Origin: an uncultured Alphaproteobacteria bacterium
GTDB lineage: Bacteria; Pseudomonadota; Alphaproteobacteria; Bin95
NCBI GenBank assembly: GCA_937891825.1
Contig: CALAHN010000061.1
Span: 1-49,733, forward strand
DNA length: 49,733 nucleotides
Direction: 5' to 3'
The position numbers and the translations under genes were made by a program. Positions within the stretch are counted from its first letter, which is position 1. The number at the start of each line of letters is the position of its first letter. Below, piece after piece: positions 25,347 through 36,798 of this stretch. Below the pieces are notes generated by a model. That model did no database searches. It had not been told where the DNA came from and worked only from the letters and a program-made list of their open reading frames with translations.

Positions 25347-25571
25347 GATCAAATCCCTCCAGGACGGCGGTCGAGGATGCGCTGGCCACGAGACCGCCAG
25401 ACAGCGAGAAAACGTCCGAAGCCTGTCATGGCGACTATCTCCAAACCCGATTGACGGCGGCGAAGAACCGGCCCGGCCGACGCCTGATCCAGATGGTTAT
25501 ATGGCCAATCCGGGACAGCGCCAGTAGCGAGGAGGCGGATTGCGGCGAAGCGTTGACGCTTGGGGCGGCAA

Positions 25572-25588
25572 TGCCGAGAGTATCGGCA
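25572..25588. promoter_or_regulatory. 17-bp dyad upstream of the rhodanese gene
   Basis: TGCCGA (25572-25577) and TCGGCA (25583-25588) are exact inverted arms with five bases between. The dyad ends 38 bases before the rhodanese ATG, within the spacer divergent from zwf. A smaller stem AAGCG/CGCTT lies at 25548-25561. The placement suits an operator for either gene, but no binding protein can be named. Confidence 0.3.
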
Positions 25589-25626
25589 AGCGACGACGCG
25601 CCCCATCCACCTTCGGGATTGACCCT

Positions 25627-27234
25627 ATGACGATCAAGCGAATGAGCCCTCCGGACCTCAAGGCCGCGCTGCATGATGGCGGCGAGATCGCGCTCCTCGA
25701 CGCCCGCGAGGAAGTGGCGGTCGACCGCCGCCGCCTGCTGATGACCGCCTGCGCGCCGCTCGGCCGCCTGGAAGAACTGATTGACGGCATGGTCCCCCGC
25801 CGTGGCGTCCGGACGGTCTGGTGCGACGACGGCGAGACCGACGCATCGGGCCTGGGCCTTGCGGAAAAGGCGGCGCGGCGGATGGCGGCGTTGGGCTACA
25901 CCGATGTCGCGGTGCTTGAGGGCGGCGTCACGGCCTGGGAAGCCGCCGGATATCGGGTCTATGCCGGCGTGCATGTCCCGAGCAAGGCGTTCGCCGAAGT
26001 CGTCGAGCACGAAGCTGGCACGCCCTACATCACGGCGGAAGCCCTGAAAGACCTGATCGACGCGAAGGCCGATATCGCGATCTACGACACCCGATCCTAC
26101 GAGGAATACCACGCCAACAGCATTCCCGGCGCGACGAGCGTGCCGGGCGCGGAAATCGTCTACCGTTACAAAGACCTGACGCCGTCGACCGACACCCTGA
26201 TCGTGGTGAACTGCGGCGGCCGCACCCGCAGCATCATCGGCGCCCAGGCGCTGATCAATGCCGGCGTGCCGAACCGGGTCGTCTCCCTCAAGAACGGCAC
26301 CCAGGACTGGCATCTGGCGGGCTATGAAGTCGTCGAAGGCGCGACCCGGCGCCCGCCCGAGGTTTCGCCGGCCGGCAAGGCGGCCGCCCTCGAAGGCGCC
26401 GAACGGGTGGCGAAACTCAGCGGCGTCCGGACGATCGACCGGGCGACCCTCAAGCAATGGCAGTCTGAAAGCGACGGGCGCACGCTCTATCTGATCGACG
26501 TCCGGACGCCGGAAGAATATGTCGCCGGCCATGTTCCGGGCGCCAGGTCGGTCCCCGGCGGGCAATTGGTGCAGGAGACCGATCGCCACATGGCGACCTG
26601 GGGCGCCCGGGTCGTGCTGCTCGACAATGACGGCGTGCGCGCGACAATCACGGCGTCCTGGCTGCTGCAAATGGGCTGGGACGCGGTCATTCTATCCAAC
26701 GACGCCGCCGGCGGCGCGACCGAGCGCGGCCCCGGTCGCCCTCGCACGCTTGGGCTGGAAGCAGCGAAGCCGCGGCTGGTCGATCCCAAAACGCTCGCGG
26801 CCTGGAAGGACAGCGCGACGGTCGTCGACCTGAACTTCAGCCGCGGCTACCGGGCGGGACATATTCCCGGCGCCTGGTTCGCCCTCAGAAGCCGCCTCGA
26901 CGCGGACCTGAGCGAGGCAGGACCGATCCAGCGGCTAGTGTTCACGTCGCCCGACGGGGTTCTGGCCAAGCTCGCGGCGGCGGATTTCGCCGATGCGGCA
27001 GCCGAGACCTACGCCCTCGATGGCGGCACGACGGCCTGGAGCGCCGCCGGCCTGCCGCTCGCCAAGGGCGACGAGCGCATGGCGAGCTTGCCGGACGATA
27101 TCCGGCTCCGCGCCCGCGAAGACCCGAACGACGTCGAGGCGGCGATGCGCGCCTATCTCAGTTGGGAGATCGAACTGGTCAACCAGATGGCGGAAGACGA
27201 CGACCATCGCTTCAAGATCGTCGTCCCGGCCTGA
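25627..27234 (+). CDS. four-domain rhodanese sulfurtransferase
   Basis: A 535-residue protein made of four rhodanese-like domains (about residues 3-112, 133-236, 268-360 and 383-480). Domain 1 has a cysteine at the active loop (C66 in WCDDGE). Domain 2 has the best active site (C196 in NCGGRTRS). In domain 3 the position is Asp (D333, LLDNDG) and in domain 4 Ser (S441, FTSPDG), so these two should be inactive for sulfur transfer. Such proteins move sulfane sulfur between persulfides and thiols. A 55-residue acidic tail follows. No strong ribosome site is seen before ATG 25627. It lies near the sulfide operon but is not part of it. Confidence 0.9.
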   Translation: MTIKRMSPPDLKAALHDGGEIALLDAREEVAVDRRRLLMTACAPLGRLEELIDGMVPRRGVRTVWCDDGETDASGLGLAEKAARRMAALGYTDVAVLEGGVTAWEAAGYRVYAGVHVPSKAFAEVVEHEAGTPYITAEALKDLIDAKADIAIYDTRSYEEYHANSIPGATSVPGAEIVYRYKDLTPSTDTLIVVNCGGRTRSIIGAQALINAGVPNRVVSLKNGTQDWHLAGYEVVEGATRRPPEVSPAGKAAALEGAERVAKLSGVRTIDRATLKQWQSESDGRTLYLIDVRTPEEYVAGHVPGARSVPGGQLVQETDRHMATWGARVVLLDNDGVRATITASWLLQMGWDAVILSNDAAGGATERGPGRPRTLGLEAAKPRLVDPKTLAAWKDSATVVDLNFSRGYRAGHIPGAWFALRSRLDADLSEAGPIQRLVFTSPDGVLAKLAAADFADAAAETYALDGGTTAWSAAGLPLAKGDERMASLPDDIRLRAREDPNDVEAAMRAYLSWEIELVNQMAEDDDHRFKIVVPA

Positions 27235-27285
27235 GCCCGATCCCGAGACTGCGCCCAGATATTCAGAACCAGGAGGAATGCCAGG

Positions 27286-27987
27286 ATGCCCGGCAAGATG
27301 ACGACCATCACCATGAGCGGCGGCCAAACGGTCGAGGCCTATATCGCCCGGCCGACGGGCGCGGGGCCGCGGCCGGGACTGGTGATCCTGTCGGAGGTTT
27401 ATAACGTCAATCACTGGGTGCGGGAGGTCGCCGACGGCTATGCGGAGCAAGGCTATCTCTGCCTCGCCCCCGATCTCTACTGGCGTCAGGAACCGGGCCG
27501 ATATCTGAACTACAACCCGGACGATCAGAAAGTCGCCCGCACGCTTGGCTACGCCATGGACCTCGACGCCTTCACCGGCGACATGCAGGACTATGTGCGG
27601 ACATTGGCCGACGATCCCGGCTGCACAGGCCGGGTCGGGACGGTGGGTTACTGTCTCGGCGGCAAGCTGGTCTATCTCGCGGCCGCGCGCGGCCTCGTCG
27701 ATGTCGGCGTCGGCTACTACGCCGTGCAGCTCGACAAGTTCCTGGACGATGCGGCGCGGATCGAGCGGCCGCTGATGCTGCACTTCGCCGAGCTGGACGA
27801 GCATGTGCCGCAAGCGACGGTCGCGGCCGTGAAGGCGGCGGTCGCGGGCAAGCCGAATGTCGTCATCCACGACTATGCCGGCGCCGATCACGGCTTCAAC
27901 CGCTTCGGCTATCCGCCCTTCCACCCGGAAGCCGCCAAGCTCGCCCTCGCCCGGTCGCTGGAGTTCCTGGAGGCGGGCCTGCGCTGA
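27286..27987 (+). CDS. dienelactone hydrolase-family alpha/beta hydrolase
   Basis: A 233-residue alpha/beta hydrolase. The catalytic triad falls at the same numbers as in classical dienelactone hydrolase: C123 (GYCLGG), D171 (AELDEH) and H202 (GADHGF). E37 (LSEVYN) is the residue that activates the cysteine. The substrate is unknown, as many members are general carboxylesterases rather than catechol-pathway enzymes. AGGAGG lies nine bases before the ATG. It follows the rhodanese gene by 51 bases and may be co-transcribed. It converges with pgm across 19 bases. Confidence 0.9.
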   Translation: MPGKMTTITMSGGQTVEAYIARPTGAGPRPGLVILSEVYNVNHWVREVADGYAEQGYLCLAPDLYWRQEPGRYLNYNPDDQKVARTLGYAMDLDAFTGDMQDYVRTLADDPGCTGRVGTVGYCLGGKLVYLAAARGLVDVGVGYYAVQLDKFLDDAARIERPLMLHFAELDEHVPQATVAAVKAAVAGKPNVVIHDYAGADHGFNRFGYPPFHPEAAKLALARSLEFLEAGLR

Positions 27988-28006
27988 CGCAAGAGGGCGG
28001 CAGCGG

Positions 28007-29731
<1,725 letters not shown>

Positions 29732-31228
29732 CTAACGACTGAGCGTACGGCGGACCGCATCTTTCCACGCTGCATAGCGGCGGTCGCGTTCGTCTGCCCC
29801 CAGTTCCGGCTCGAACCGGCGGTCGAGCGCCCAATCCTTGGCGAAGGCCGCCTGATCCGGATAGACCCCAGCCCGCATCCCGGCGAGCCAGGCAGCGCCA
29901 AGCGCGGTCGTCTCCAGCACCTTCGGGCGGTCGACGGGCGCGCCGATGATGTCCGCCAGGAACTGCATGGTCCAGTCGCTGGCGCTCATCCCGCCGTCGA
30001 CGCGCAGGACCGGGGCCGCGCCGGCCTCGGTCCAGTCGGCGCGCATCGCCTCCAGCAGGTCCCGGGTCTGGAAGCCGACGCTTTCGAGCGCGGCCCGGGA
30101 AAGCTCCGCCGGACCGCTGTTCCGCGTCAGGCCGAAAATCGCGCCCCGGCATTCCGCGTCCCAGTAAGGCGCGCCGAGGCCAGTGAAGGCGGGCACGATG
30201 ACGACGCCCTGGCTCCGGTCGGCTTGTTCGGCCAGGGCCTGCGTTTCGCCAGCGTCGTCGATGATCTTGAGGCCGTCCCTCAGCCACTGCACCACGGCGC
30301 CCGCGACAAAGATCGACCCCTCCAGCGCATATGTGGGCTGGCCGTCCAGTTGATAGGCGATGGTCGTGAGCAGCCGGTTCTTCGAGACAACGGGCGTCGC
30401 GCCGGTATTCAGGAGCGCAAAACAGCCGGTGCCATAGGTCGATTTCACCATCCCCGGCCGGAAGCAGGCCTGACCGAGGGTCGCGGCCTGCTGGTCCCCG
30501 GCGACGCCAAGGATCGGGAGCGGCCGACCGAACAGCTCCGAGGCCGTCGTCCCGAAATCCGCCGCGCAATCGCGGACCTCAGGCAGCATCGCCATCGGAA
30601 TGTCGAGCAGCCGGCAGATGTCGGCGCTCCATGCGCCCGCGTTGATATCGTAGAGCAAGGTGCGGGCGGCGTTGGTCGCATCGGTCACATGGGCCGCACC
30701 CCCGGTCAACCGCCAGATCAAGTAGCTGTCGACCGTGCCGAACAGCAGTTCGCCCCGCTGGGCGCGAGCGCGGGCGCCCTCCACATGATCCAGCAGCCAC
30801 TTGAGTTTCGTCCCGGAAAAATAGGGATCGAGCAGCAGCCCGGTCGCGCGGCCAATGGCGGCTTCATGGCCGGCTTCCCGGAGGCTGCGGCAGATGTCCG
30901 CCGTCCGTCGATCCTGCCAGACGATCGCCCGATGGATCGCCCGGCCGCTCGCCCGCTCCCAGACCAGGGTCGTCTCGCGCTGGTTGGCGATGCCGACGCC
31001 CGCAATGGCGGACGGCGCCAGCCCGGCCCTGGCGATGGCGTCGCGGCAGGTCGCGACCGTCGTCCGCCAGAGATCCTCCGGCTCATGCTCGACCCAGCCC
31101 GAGGCCGGATAATGCTGCGGCAATTCCTGCTGGGCGACAGCGGCGATCCGCAGTCCCGCATCGAACAGAACCGCCCGCGTCGACGTCGTGCCCTGGTCGA
31201 TCGCGAGAACATGAGTTTGATCGGGCAT
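29732..31228 (-). CDS. glpK: glycerol kinase
   Basis: Phosphorylates glycerol to sn-glycerol-3-phosphate with ATP. The 498-residue length is normal for the FGGY family. The ATP-loop [13 protein letters not shown] lies at 11-23. [11 protein letters not shown], the substrate region NQRETT and the WQDRR segment are visible, and GALNTGATP-like and DGG motifs ([10 protein letters not shown]) occur later. No glpD, glpF or glpR is nearby in this window, so its control cannot be inferred from context. An inverted repeat lies 43-90 bases upstream of the start. Confidence 0.96.
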   Translation of the reverse strand: MPDQTHVLAIDQGTTSTRAVLFDAGLRIAAVAQQELPQHYPASGWVEHEPEDLWRTTVATCRDAIARAGLAPSAIAGVGIANQRETTLVWERASGRAIHRAIVWQDRRTADICRSLREAGHEAAIGRATGLLLDPYFSGTKLKWLLDHVEGARARAQRGELLFGTVDSYLIWRLTGGAAHVTDATNAARTLLYDINAGAWSADICRLLDIPMAMLPEVRDCAADFGTTASELFGRPLPILGVAGDQQAATLGQACFRPGMVKSTYGTGCFALLNTGATPVVSKNRLLTTIAYQLDGQPTYALEGSIFVAGAVVQWLRDGLKIIDDAGETQALAEQADRSQGVVIVPAFTGLGAPYWDAECRGAIFGLTRNSGPAELSRAALESVGFQTRDLLEAMRADWTEAGAAPVLRVDGGMSASDWTMQFLADIIGAPVDRPKVLETTALGAAWLAGMRAGVYPDQAAFAKDWALDRRFEPELGADERDRRYAAWKDAVRRTLSR

Positions 31229-31270
31229 GGCTCAGGCCGCTCCGCCGTCGGGACGTGACTTGCGCCAGCC

Positions 31271-31318
31271 TAGATCAATCTGATCGAAGGCGGAAACGCC
31301 CAGGAGCAGCTTGATCTA
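31271..31318. promoter_or_regulatory. inverted repeat upstream of glpK
   Basis: TAGATCAA (31271-31278) and TTGATCTA (31311-31318) are exact inverted arms 32 bases apart. A small GGCG-GAAA-CGCC hairpin (31289-31300) sits between them. The element lies in the 128-base gap between the LLM gene and glpK. It may be an operator pair or a folded leader of glpK. The evidence is symmetry only. Confidence 0.3.
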
Positions 31319-31356
31319 TCTCACAAAATCAGCGCTCCGGCCGGGGCGTAGCGCCC

Positions 31357-32400
31357 TCAGTGGCCGGCGTAGCCCTTGAAGCGCATGGGCACTTTCTGAA
31401 TTTCGCGCACCACGTCGGCCAGGGGGCCGGGGGCCGTGTCCGTCGGGACGAACAGCGATAGCGTATCGACGAGGCCCTCATATTTTGCGCGCACCTTCGC
31501 CTCCAGTTCGTCATGGCGGGCGACGATGGCGAACAGTTCCAGGACATCGTCCGGGATCAACGCCGCCATCTCGCTCCAGCGGCCGGCCGCCGGATAGGGC
31601 CTGAGGCGCTCGCCAAGCTCCTCGAGGCCGTGCAGGCGGAGGACGTCCCAATAGGCCCGCGTCGAGCAATAGAACGAGATCCGGAAGCGCACATACTCCC
31701 GCATTTTCGCGACCGCCTCGTCCGTCGCGCCTGTCGCCATGAATGCGCCGGCGACCACTTCGATCTGGCTGCGGTCGCGCCCTGTCTTGTCGAGACCGGC
31801 CTGGAGGCGGGGCAGCGACACTTCCTGGAGATAGCGGCGCGTGCTGAAGGGATGCAGGCGGACGCCATCGGCGACCTCGCCCGCGACTTTCAACATGGCC
31901 GGGCCGACGGCGGACATGGCGATCGGGATCGGCGGCAGGCCAAGCGGCTTCGGCGAGAAATTCGGCGTGGTCAGGGTCAGCGTGTAGGCGTCGCTATGAT
32001 AGTCGAGCGGCTCGCCGGTCTCCCAGGCCCGCCAGACCGCGCGGACAGCGCCGATATAGTCGCGCATGCGCGGCGCCGGCGGCGTCCAGGTCAGGCCGTA
32101 GCGGCGCTCGTTATGGCCCTTCACCTGACTGCCAAGGCCGAGATAGAAGCGGCCGCCGCTGGCCTTGTTCAGGTCCCAGGCGAAATGCGCGGCGATGGTG
32201 GGGCTCCGCGGAAAGGCGATCGCAACCGCCGTGCCCAATTGCACGCGGCTGGTGGAAAGCGCGGCGGCCGTAAGCGGCGGGATCGGGCCATGGGCGTTCT
32301 CCAGCGCCACGACGCCGTCGAACCCCGCCGCTTCGGCCGCTTCCGCCGCCGCCATTGCGGCCCGGATATCGTCGTTCGGCAAATGATAGGCGACACGCAT
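31357..32400 (-). CDS. LLM-class flavin-dependent oxidoreductase, TIGR03617-like
   Basis: A 347-residue luciferase-like TIM-barrel enzyme. It begins directly with the first strand (MRVAYHLPNDD) and contains GVVALENAHGP, GRFYLGLGSQVKGH and PIPIAMSAVGP. These fit the actinobacterial/proteobacterial group annotated as probable F420-dependent oxidoreductases. The cofactor, F420 or FMN, is undecided. It is divergent from the IclR regulator across a 142-base spacer with a clear palindrome, so the regulator probably controls it. It lies upstream of glpK on the same strand. Confidence 0.87.
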   Translation of the reverse strand: MRVAYHLPNDDIRAAMAAAEAAEAAGFDGVVALENAHGPIPPLTAAALSTSRVQLGTAVAIAFPRSPTIAAHFAWDLNKASGGRFYLGLGSQVKGHNERRYGLTWTPPAPRMRDYIGAVRAVWRAWETGEPLDYHSDAYTLTLTTPNFSPKPLGLPPIPIAMSAVGPAMLKVAGEVADGVRLHPFSTRRYLQEVSLPRLQAGLDKTGRDRSQIEVVAGAFMATGATDEAVAKMREYVRFRISFYCSTRAYWDVLRLHGLEELGERLRPYPAAGRWSEMAALIPDDVLELFAIVARHDELEAKVRAKYEGLVDTLSLFVPTDTAPGPLADVVREIQKVPMRFKGYAGH

Positions 32401-32475
32401 GCTTGAAAACCCTCTTGTCCGTTTGCGCCTGGGCGCGATGACTGTTGGGCGCCAGACTTGTCCGGCCCCGGATCG

Positions 32476-32503
32476 TTGTCAAAATCAAATTCATGGATAT
32501 GGT
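32476..32503 (+). promoter_or_regulatory. candidate sigma-70 promoter of the IclR gene
   Basis: TTGTCA (32476-32481) and TATGGT (32498-32503) are separated by 16 bases. Both are near-consensus -35 and -10 boxes. They sit in a locally A+T-rich spacer 40 bases before the IclR ATG, directly upstream of the palindrome at 32506-32525. The regulator bound there would block initiation. Confidence 0.4.
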
Positions 32504-32505
32504 TG

Positions 32506-32525
32506 GATTTCATATATGTGAATTC
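32506..32525. promoter_or_regulatory. candidate IclR operator
   Basis: The stretch centres on TTCATATATGTGAA, a 14-base palindrome with a single mismatched pair. It extends outwards to GA...TC matches, giving about 20 bases of imperfect symmetry. It lies 17 bases before the IclR start and in the divergent spacer with the LLM gene. That is the usual place for autoregulatory IclR sites. Confidence 0.45.
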
Positions 32526-32542
32526 TGACGCAGGAGCCGCCC

Positions 32543-33307
32543 ATGACCGGCGTCGTCAAATCGGCCGCGCGGGTGCTGGAAATCTTTGAGTTCTTCGCCC
32601 ACCGCCAAGGCCCGGCCACCGTGTCGGAAGTGGCGACGGCGCTGGAATTTCCCGTCAGTTCGACATCGGTGCTGCTGAAGTCGCTGCTCGACCTGGGCTA
32701 TCTGGAGCATCAGCCGCGCTCCCGCGAATATCTGCCGACGATCCGGTTCGCGGTCCTGGGCTCCTGGATGCTCGACCGCTTCTTCTCCGATGCGGAGCCC
32801 GTGCCCCGGTTGATGGACGAACTGCAGCGCTCGACCGAGGAAACCATCGTGCTGGCGATGGAGCATGCGCTGTATCTCGACTATATCCGCATCCTGCAAT
32901 CGATCGCGCCGGTGCGCTTTCACCTGAAGCCCGGCGTCCGGCGCCCGATCTGGCGCGCCGCGGCGGGCCAGGTTCTGATGGCGCAATGGCCGACCGAGCG
33001 CGTCGAGAAAGTGCTGCAGGCCGCCAATTCCGACCCGGCCAATCCCCGCGTCCCGATCCAGGAATTCATCGGCGTGCTCAGCCGCATCCGCGCGCAGGGC
33101 TACGCCCTCACCGAAGGCCAGATCACGCCGGACGCAGCGATGATCGCGGTCGCGATCCCCGTCGGCGGCGGCCACCGGCCGCTGGCGCTCGCCGTATGCG
33201 GCCCGCGCGAGCGCATCCGGCGGAAGGAGCAAGAGATCGTCCAGACGATGCAGGCCCTGCTCCGGCGGTCGCTGCCGCCGCACCCAGCCGCGCCCCCTCC
33301 TGCCTGA
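32543..33307 (+). CDS. IclR-family transcription regulator
   Basis: A 254-residue regulator with an N-terminal winged HTH (about residues 3-70: VKSAARVLEIFEFF, then TVSEVATALEFPVSSTSVLL). A C-terminal IclR effector domain follows (about 85-245, with RRPIWRAAAGQVLMA and YALTEGQITPDAAMIAV). It binds a small metabolite and controls adjacent catabolic genes in the family at large. Likely targets are the divergent LLM enzyme and the reductase 24 bases downstream. AGGAG precedes the ATG by nine bases. Its ligand is unknown. Confidence 0.93.
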   Translation: MTGVVKSAARVLEIFEFFAHRQGPATVSEVATALEFPVSSTSVLLKSLLDLGYLEHQPRSREYLPTIRFAVLGSWMLDRFFSDAEPVPRLMDELQRSTEETIVLAMEHALYLDYIRILQSIAPVRFHLKPGVRRPIWRAAAGQVLMAQWPTERVEKVLQAANSDPANPRVPIQEFIGVLSRIRAQGYALTEGQITPDAAMIAVAIPVGGGHRPLALAVCGPRERIRRKEQEIVQTMQALLRRSLPPHPAAPPPA

Positions 33308-33331
33308 CCGCGCCATTGCCGGAGGGGCTGA

Positions 33332-34348
33332 ATGGCCGTTACCTTGGGCGCCGCACATCGGTCGGGACAATCGCGCATGAAGATCATCGTTCTGGGCGCC
33401 GGCGCCCTTGGCTCCATCGCATCCGCCCTGCTGCAGCAGGCGGGCCATGACGTCACTCTTGTCGCGCGCGGCGCCAGGGCGGAGCATCTGAGGGCGAACG
33501 GGGTCGCGGTCGAAGGTCTGGCGGAAGTCACGGCGCGCCCTGCCATCAATACCGAACCGTCGATGCTCGAGGACGCGGACCTTCTGATCGTCACGGTCAA
33601 GACCTACGACACGGAGGCCGCGTTGCAAGCGCTCGCCCACGTCAAGGTTGGGGCCTGCCTCTCGCTGCAGAACGGCCTGATGAAGGATGCGCAACTGGCG
33701 GCCGTGTTCGGGCGGCAAGCCGTCGTCGGCGCCATCGCGAACTTCTCCGGCGCCGTGCGGGAGGATGGCGTCGCGCTCTTCACAGTCAACGCCAGCATCA
33801 CCCTTGGCGAACTCGGCGGCGGCGTCACGCCACGCGTGCAGGCGATCGTCGACGCGCTGAACGGGGCCGGGATCAATGCCGACGGCAGTCCGGACATCGT
33901 TTCCGCCAGTTGGAGCAAGCTCATGATCTGGTCCAGCATGGCGATCGTCAGCGCCCTCACCCGCGAGCCAAGCGCGGTCGTGTTCTCCGACCCGGATACG
34001 ACCCTGCTCACGGCGCGCATCAACCGCGAGGTCCACGCAGTCCTCGAAGCCGAAGGCGCCGAGGCGCTGCCGGTGCCGCCCTACACGACCGCGGCCGCCC
34101 TCACAGCCCCCGATGAAGCCGCGGCGGCCAGGCTCATGCTGGACGTCGGCGCGTTCTTCCGGGCGAACGCGCCCTTGCACAAGCATTCGATGTTGCAGGA
34201 TCTGGAACGCGGCAAGCGGCTGGAGATCGACGAGACGCTCGGCGACATCGTCCGGCGCGGCGCCCGCCTCGGCGTCCCGACGCCCGCCATCGACGCCGGC
34301 TACAGGCTGCTCGCCGCCATCGACCGCTCGCGGCGCGCGAAGGCGTGA
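33332..34348 (+). CDS. panE: ketopantoate reductase family protein (PanE/ApbA-like)
   Basis: NADPH-dependent reductase with the Rossmann motif GAGALGS right after MKIIVLG and the C-terminal helical domain of 2-dehydropantoate 2-reductases (ALTREPSAV, HKHSMLQDLERGKRLEID). The family reduces ketopantoate in pantothenate synthesis, but many paralogues in catabolic operons act on other 2-oxoacids. The start is uncertain. ATG 33332 has GGAGGGG five bases upstream, while ATG 33377 would begin at the Rossmann strand as family members usually do. It is co-directional with the IclR gene. It converges with mmsA across 12 bases. Confidence 0.85.
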   Translation: MAVTLGAAHRSGQSRMKIIVLGAGALGSIASALLQQAGHDVTLVARGARAEHLRANGVAVEGLAEVTARPAINTEPSMLEDADLLIVTVKTYDTEAALQALAHVKVGACLSLQNGLMKDAQLAAVFGRQAVVGAIANFSGAVREDGVALFTVNASITLGELGGGVTPRVQAIVDALNGAGINADGSPDIVSASWSKLMIWSSMAIVSALTREPSAVVFSDPDTTLLTARINREVHAVLEAEGAEALPVPPYTTAAALTAPDEAAAARLMLDVGAFFRANAPLHKHSMLQDLERGKRLEIDETLGDIVRRGARLGVPTPAIDAGYRLLAAIDRSRRAKA

Positions 34349-34360
34349 ACCGGTATAGCC

Positions 34361-35872
<1,512 letters not shown>

Positions 35873-36037
35873 CGGCCCAATCCTTCCGTCATGCCACGGG
35901 TTCGCTTCGAAGCGTGCTCGCCGGACCCCGCCGCCGTCAAGCGCATGCCGGGCGCGCCGGACGCGGCCCGCGCGCTTGCCCGAAACGCCGGGGCAGGACG
36001 ATACTTCGCCGGAGCCGCCCGCTCAAAGGAGACCCCC

Positions 36038-36775
36038 ATGCCCGCCATGCCCGATCTCGCCGGCCGCGTCTGCCTCGTCACCGGAGCATCCAGGGGGATC
36101 GGCCGCGCCATCCTGCTGGCGCTCGCCGAGGCCGGCGGCGATGTCGCGGTCAATTGCCGGGCGCAGGTCGCGGCCGCCGAGGCCGTCGCCCGGTCGGCGC
36201 GCGAACTTGGACGGCGGGCGATTGTCGTTCAGGCAGACGTCAGCCAGGCGGACGCTGTGCGCCGCATGATATCGGCGACCGAAGCTGCGCTCGGGCCGAT
36301 CGACGTGCTGATCAACAATGCCGGGATCGCGATCCGGCGCGGCGTCGACGACCTTACGGAAGCGGACTTCGACCAGACCATCGCCGCCAACCTGAAATCC
36401 TGCTTCCTCTGCTCCCAGGCCGTGCTGCCGCATATGCGCCGCCAGGGCTGGGGCCGGATCGTGAATATATCGTCCGGCGCGGCGCGCGGCGCCGGCGGCA
36501 TCGGCCTGCACTACAACGCCTCCAAGGCCGGCATGGAAGGCCTGACCCGCGGCTATGCCAGCCGGGTCGTCCAGGACGGCGTGACCGTCAACGCGGTCGC
36601 GCCGTCGCTCATCGAGACCGATATGATGCCAGCCGCCCCGGACATGGCGGCGCGCGTCCCCCTCGGCCGCCTCGGTCGCGCCGACGAAGTCGCCCAGGCG
36701 ACGCTGATGGTCATCGCCAACGCCTATATGACGGGCCAGACCATTCACCTGAGCGGCGGCATGAGCTTCGACTGA
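36038..36775 (+). CDS. short-chain dehydrogenase/reductase (FabG-like)
   Basis: A 245-residue classical SDR with the coenzyme motif TGASRGIG at 15-22 and NNAG at 93-96. The catalytic residues are N118, S145 and the Y159-x3-K163 pair. Its length and pattern fit the 3-oxoacyl-ACP reductase-like group, but paralogues reduce many ketones. The AAAGGAG ribosome site before ATG 36038 is strong. The 165-base spacer to mmsA is divergent. It converges with the PhoD-like gene across 23 bases. Confidence 0.9.
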   Translation: MPAMPDLAGRVCLVTGASRGIGRAILLALAEAGGDVAVNCRAQVAAAEAVARSARELGRRAIVVQADVSQADAVRRMISATEAALGPIDVLINNAGIAIRRGVDDLTEADFDQTIAANLKSCFLCSQAVLPHMRRQGWGRIVNISSGAARGAGGIGLHYNASKAGMEGLTRGYASRVVQDGVTVNAVAPSLIETDMMPAAPDMAARVPLGRLGRADEVAQATLMVIANAYMTGQTIHLSGGMSFD

Positions 36776-36798
36776 GCGGCGGCCGAGGCGACCGTCGC

